DNA of 17,273 nucleotides from contig JAFTHG010000283.1 of the NCBI GenBank assembly GCA_017457555.1, forward strand, positions 1 to 17,273. The letters run 5' to 3'. Made by a program: the position numbers and the translations under genes. This document shows positions 14,197-17,273 of this stretch, one piece after another. The notes beneath the pieces were generated by a model. That model was given only the letters and a program-made list of their open reading frames with translations, was not told the DNA's origin and did no database searches. Source of the DNA: Kiritimatiellia bacterium. GTDB lineage: Bacteria > Verrucomicrobiota > Kiritimatiellia > RFP12 > DVOR01. How positions within the stretch are numbered: the first letter of the stretch is position 1; the number at the start of each line of letters is the position of its first letter.

Positions 14197-16661
14197 CTCA
14201 ATAAAGGAGCGTTGGGCAGGGTTGACAGGATAGACGCTATGAGAATCGGGTCGCTCGCAAGACGGGCCATAAGCGCCCGCGCACGCTCGTTGGACATACC
14301 AGACCCATCCTCTTCCATCGCAACCAGTTCGCCCGTTTCAGGGTCAACCACCGCCGTGCGTGCCGCAATCATAGCATTGCGCTCCGGTGCAAACTTCGCA
14401 TAGAGATAGTCATCCAGCCTATCCGCATCAAGATTGTTCTGCTTAATGATATCCATCAACGGCTCAAGATACCGATGCTCCACCGACTCAATCTTGGCAC
14501 GAATCTTCCCATGAACATTCTTAGACGCCGCCTCCACATTGTACGCATCGTCCACCTGCTTGCCCTTGGTAATCGCACGGTAAGCACGGAAAAGCGGTCC
14601 CTGATAGTTCACAAACATATCATACGCCCCATTGCGAATCGCATTCCCAAGCGTCGCCACACGAACCCCATACGGAGCGTCATTTGCCACCTCCGCCATC
14701 CGATAACGGATATCAGGACTCTTTTCGTCAAACGCAGCCCTCCAATCATCCGTATCGCCAGCCATAAAGGCTGTATTCCAAATAGCACGAGTAGCGTCCG
14801 ACAAATGCTGTGCACCGATGGCATAACGCGTCATCTTCTCCTGCGCTGCTCGTCCTAATCCATGCGCACGCGCATAGCCATCTGTATCAAGCGATGCCAC
14901 CGAATAACGCTTGACATCATCACCAGAATATGGGACAGTAGAGGAGTTCTTGGAAATCGCGAATTGACGCGAGGCTTCCCCGTATAAGGAACCCGAAGGC
15001 TCTGAATCACTCGTCCGAGACGAAGTAGAGAACCGTACCATTGGCTTGTCCTGATATGGTTTTCTTTTTTGTCCAAACATCGTTTTATACAGAAAGAACT
15101 CTCCGCGCTTCGGTGCAATGACCACACAGTCCCAGCCGTCTGTCGGATTCTTTGCAATAAATGCAAGCGAAGAACTGCCACGCTGTGTAACAACGCGCAT
15201 TTCATTTTTGGGGCTAATAAGGGTAAACCCTCGCCGATAATCCTCGATGGTGTAATCTTTTTCGTGCTTGTGATTGTACACATGGTCAAGGAAAAATGCT
15301 TCAGCACACTTGACCACGGGATTTTCAACATTTAACGCTTTGGGAAGATTTAAGCCGGCAGGAAGTCTTGCAACATTCTTCAAGGTGTTGTCGTATTGTG
15401 CAAAAATCTCTTTCTTACTTTTCCCCTTTGCCTCATCAAAGTGGGCAAAAAGACTATCAATGTTGCGTCTCACTTCAAGAGGTTCAAAAACGGCTCCTGT
15501 CTCTTTGGCAATTTCTGCGATGAGCTCTTCGCCTTTGTGGACGGCGCGGTCAATCTTCTTATCCCACCATGCGTTAAAGTTCGCATCTTTGTTCCATTCA
15601 TCGACGTATGCTTTAAGGGCCTTGTAGGTTTCAAGGTGTTTGAAATCGCCATGGGCTTCTTTAACCAAGGGCTCACGTTCGGCAATCAGACGGTTCTCTT
15701 CATTACGAAGGGCTTGCCACTTTCCATCCTGCTTGAACTCGCGATAGAAACGCCCCTTTTCAATAGCCTTCTTCTCTTTATGGATGGCATCTATCTGCGT
15801 TTGCAGCCCACGTGCCTGAGCATGGAGGTCTTTTCTGCGGTTACGCTTCTCTTCTTCAAACGCCTGATAAAGACGCTTCCATTCGTCTGTGTCCTGTCGC
15901 GAAAGGATATACTCTCGGCGCAGATTTTCATAATCACGATAGCCGGCATAACCACCATTCAGCAGGCGAATTGCTTTTCGTAACCGTTCCCGCATTTCCG
16001 GAGAATCATCCTTTTTCGCGACTTCAGCGGCAAAGCGAACGCGCGGACTGTCTACTACGGACGGATAATAAAATCCAGTCCACCGATAATCATCACCCAC
16101 ATGATGCCCTTCGTCATAAGGCATCAACTCAATCACCCACTCTGGAATCCCATACGCTTCTGAAAGTTCATTTGCATTCATCAGCCCACGGCCCCACGCA
16201 TCCCACGCATTTGCGGAAGCATCACCGATGTAACCTTGTCCACGACGAACGGAGTAGCGGATATCAGGACTCTTTTCGTCAAACGTCCCTACGTTGTCCG
16301 TCGCAGACTTGATTTGGGTGGGAGATAAAACAATGAAGTCATCCGTTGATGTGTGGATATAATCTTTTTCTATCCCCAACCGTTTTGCGTCACGATTAGA
16401 AGCTCTTGCATTCAAAAATACAGGGAGAATGTTATCCCCGTACAGTTTGGCGCGTTCTTTGGTTTTGGCGAAATAAAAGCCATCTCCATACGCTCCAGGC
16501 TTCACACGTTCCTTTGAAAAAGATGTAAACGTGCCATCCGTCCCATGATACATCACCATCGGTTCGCCATTCTCGTCCACGACTTTGGAAATAGAATTGA
16601 CGGAGTCAATTAGATTTGCTATCTTGCCTTTGACATCGGGGTCGAGTGGCTGTCCATTCAA
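14193..16661 (-). CDS. Phage-type polyvalent protein fragment with ADP-ribosyltransferase-like domain
   Basis: An 822-residue frame, downstream part of a broken gene. The TTG at 16661 is only the first possible start; homology-like sequence continues upstream in frame as GGNNAATAYLNG. Residues about 30-120 resemble the ART domain of polyvalent proteins: VMYHGTDGTFTSFSKE, GAYGDGFYFAKTKERAKLYG, FIVLSPTQIKSA. The linker FDEKSPDIRY appears at 127-136 and 644-653. Residues 141-200 hold GYIGDASANAWDAWGR and HHVGDDYRWTGFYYP. About 215-350 is coiled coil. Residues 485-540 (MRVVTQRGSSSLAF, GWDCVVIAPKRGEFFLYKT) may be a BECR-type nuclease fold. Residues 730-800 (DDYLYAKFAPERNAMI, GSGMSNERARALMARL) match a phage polyvalent-associated domain. 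The end looks truncated: its last codons derive from the adjoining repeat module. Probably non-functional or a domain reservoir. Confidence 0.72.
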   Translation of the reverse strand: MNGQPLDPDVKGKIANLIDSVNSISKVVDENGEPMVMYHGTDGTFTSFSKERVKPGAYGDGFYFAKTKERAKLYGDNILPVFLNARASNRDAKRLGIEKDYIHTSTDDFIVLSPTQIKSATDNVGTFDEKSPDIRYSVRRGQGYIGDASANAWDAWGRGLMNANELSEAYGIPEWVIELMPYDEGHHVGDDYRWTGFYYPSVVDSPRVRFAAEVAKKDDSPEMRERLRKAIRLLNGGYAGYRDYENLRREYILSRQDTDEWKRLYQAFEEEKRNRRKDLHAQARGLQTQIDAIHKEKKAIEKGRFYREFKQDGKWQALRNEENRLIAEREPLVKEAHGDFKHLETYKALKAYVDEWNKDANFNAWWDKKIDRAVHKGEELIAEIAKETGAVFEPLEVRRNIDSLFAHFDEAKGKSKKEIFAQYDNTLKNVARLPAGLNLPKALNVENPVVKCAEAFFLDHVYNHKHEKDYTIEDYRRGFTLISPKNEMRVVTQRGSSSLAFIAKNPTDGWDCVVIAPKRGEFFLYKTMFGQKRKPYQDKPMVRFSTSSRTSDSEPSGSLYGEASRQFAISKNSSTVPYSGDDVKRYSVASLDTDGYARAHGLGRAAQEKMTRYAIGAQHLSDATRAIWNTAFMAGDTDDWRAAFDEKSPDIRYRMAEVANDAPYGVRVATLGNAIRNGAYDMFVNYQGPLFRAYRAITKGKQVDDAYNVEAASKNVHGKIRAKIESVEHRYLEPLMDIIKQNNLDADRLDDYLYAKFAPERNAMIAARTAVVDPETGELVAMEEDGSGMSNERARALMARLASDPILIASILSTLPNAPLLR

Positions 16662-17273
16662 ATAAGCGGTAGCCGCATTATTTCCCCCGATGTCAATTTT
16701 TCAACAACAATAGCTTCTACTGAATAGATACCGTCTTTAAGTTTTGTGGCATCGGGATATTCTTTTACGGTTATCTTCGCAACATAAGTTTCACCATTAA
16801 AAGAAAAAGCTGAAAGATATTTGGCATACCCCTTTACATCAGGAGAGCCGTTCCTTGGGTTTTCTTCAGCATACTTGATGCCCGACTCAAATAACACATC
16901 AAGATGCGCAGCGGCTACATAATGTGACTCATAGGAAGCCGACTGTCCTTTCGCTTTAGATGAGAAAATCTTTCCCCAATCACTTTTTAATTCCGCAATA
17001 CGGCCAGAATCTATATTTAGAAACTCACGACGACTATCACGCCATGCACGAATACGTTCTTTTGCTTCTGCTTCTGTCGTCGTAGAGAACCCCTTTTCCC
17101 AATCGCCGAACCACTGCTTGAATGCCGGCGTACGCACCTGCACCCATTGACGCTCCGTAAGATTCGTAGGCTTGCCATTGGGTGCTTTCAGCCAACCCGG
17201 CTTCTTCGTGCCATCAGCATTGGTATACCGCGCCACCACCTCGTTATACTCGGCATCGTTCGCATTCACCTTA
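14212..17273 (-). mobile_element. Prophage-derived remnant (polyvalent protein cassette)
   Basis: The two fragments above form one decayed gene of phage type, bounded on the left by module copy B and running off the right end. No integrase, transposase, terminal repeat or att duplication is visible inside the window, so the kind of element is unknown. The right boundary is outside. Confidence 0.5.
16658..17273 (-). CDS. Phage-type polyvalent protein, upstream fragment, partial
   Basis: The frame is open to the window edge. The GTG at 17269 is merely the first start-like codon in the window, so the real gene continues outside. About 203 residues are visible. LTERQWVQVRTPAFKQWFGDWE is a linker typical of large phage polyvalent proteins. 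The rest (ESHYVAAAHLDVLFESGIKYA, YLSAFSFNGETYVAKITVKEY, YSVEAIVVEKL) fits a Barnase-EndoU-ColicinE5/RelE-like phage nuclease fold, though I cannot confirm catalytic residues. It stops at EIMRLPLI by a one-base frame change relative to the downstream fragment: runs of five A (16697-16701) and five G (16684-16688) precede the break, and one extra base in either restores a continuous protein. The fragments overlap by 4 bases. Confidence 0.7.
   Translation of the reverse strand, partial: KVNANDAEYNEVVARYTNADGTKKPGWLKAPNGKPTNLTERQWVQVRTPAFKQWFGDWEKGFSTTTEAEAKERIRAWRDSRREFLNIDSGRIAELKSDWGKIFSSKAKGQSASYESHYVAAAHLDVLFESGIKYAEENPRNGSPDVKGYAKYLSAFSFNGETYVAKITVKEYPDATKLKDGIYSVEAIVVEKLTSGEIMRLPLI

Larger units (their letters stand above)
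13787..14211 (+). repeat. Dispersed intergenic module, copy B
   Basis: This copy pairs with 8365-8770. Matching blocks are 13870-13937 (about 79% identical to 8459-8526) and 14191-14211 (19 of 21 identical to 8750-8770). The middle differs: here it holds the GAGGGCCTCGTT array, whereas copy A holds the TTATYAACA 9-mers. Its 3' end runs into the truncated phage-type gene, whose last five codons and stop lie within the shared block and its upstream bases. Confidence 0.6.

Noticed and set aside
16684..16701. Programmed -1 ribosomal frameshift
   Set aside because: The heptamer G-GGA-AAT is in the wrong phase for the upstream frame, and the A5 run is not followed by a fitting codon.

Overview
The window is a bacterial chromosome segment from a Gram-negative-type (diderm) organism. 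It encodes a lipobox lipoprotein with an outer-membrane-type +2 residue and a signal-peptide beta-barrel protein ending in Phe. The dispersed CCCTGCAAGG-type palindromes and mixed gene content are compatible with a gut PVC-group bacterium (Lentisphaerota or Verrucomicrobiota-like), but I cannot fix the phylum from this sequence alone.

Layout. (1) 1-559: non-coding, with a cluster of GC-rich palindromic repeats and one arm of a dispersed repeat. (2) 560-3844, plus strand: a tight run of lipoprotein, an 85-residue coiled-coil protein, a GYF_2-like plus coiled-coil protein, and a tRNA-dihydrouridine synthase. (3) 3955-7936, minus strand: feoA and feoB (ATGA overlap, ferrous iron uptake), then an outer-membrane beta-barrel gene ending at a strong intrinsic terminator. 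(4) 7937-9480: a 1.5-kb intergenic region between the diverging feo and chaperone operons. It holds the feo promoter with three evenly spaced TTAG-N6-CTAA-type sites, a dispersed repeat (copy A) with a built-in sigma70-like promoter, a cluster of TTATYAACA 9-mers, an AT-rich stretch, and an excellent sigma54 (-24/-12) promoter just before dnaK. (5) 9481-13412, plus strand: dnaK-groES-groEL in one apparent operon, closed by an intrinsic terminator. (6) 13413-14211: intergenic DNA with copy B of the dispersed repeat and a long GAGGGCCTCGTT hairpin/tandem array. (7) 14193-17273, minus strand: a frameshifted, truncated remnant of a phage-type large polyvalent protein with an ADP-ribosyltransferase-like domain, open at the window edge.

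How it works together. FeoA/FeoB import Fe2+, and the downstream barrel may serve the same envelope route. A metal-responsive repressor probably controls them through the TTAG...CTAA sites. DnaK and GroES/GroEL, usually in separate units, appear to be co-transcribed from a sigma54 promoter. That would put the whole core chaperone supply under an enhancer-binding activator rather than CIRCE/HrcA or sigma32. The least explained parts are this sigma54 control with its TGGCAC array, and the pair of dispersed modules, one of which runs directly into the 3' end of the phage-derived gene.
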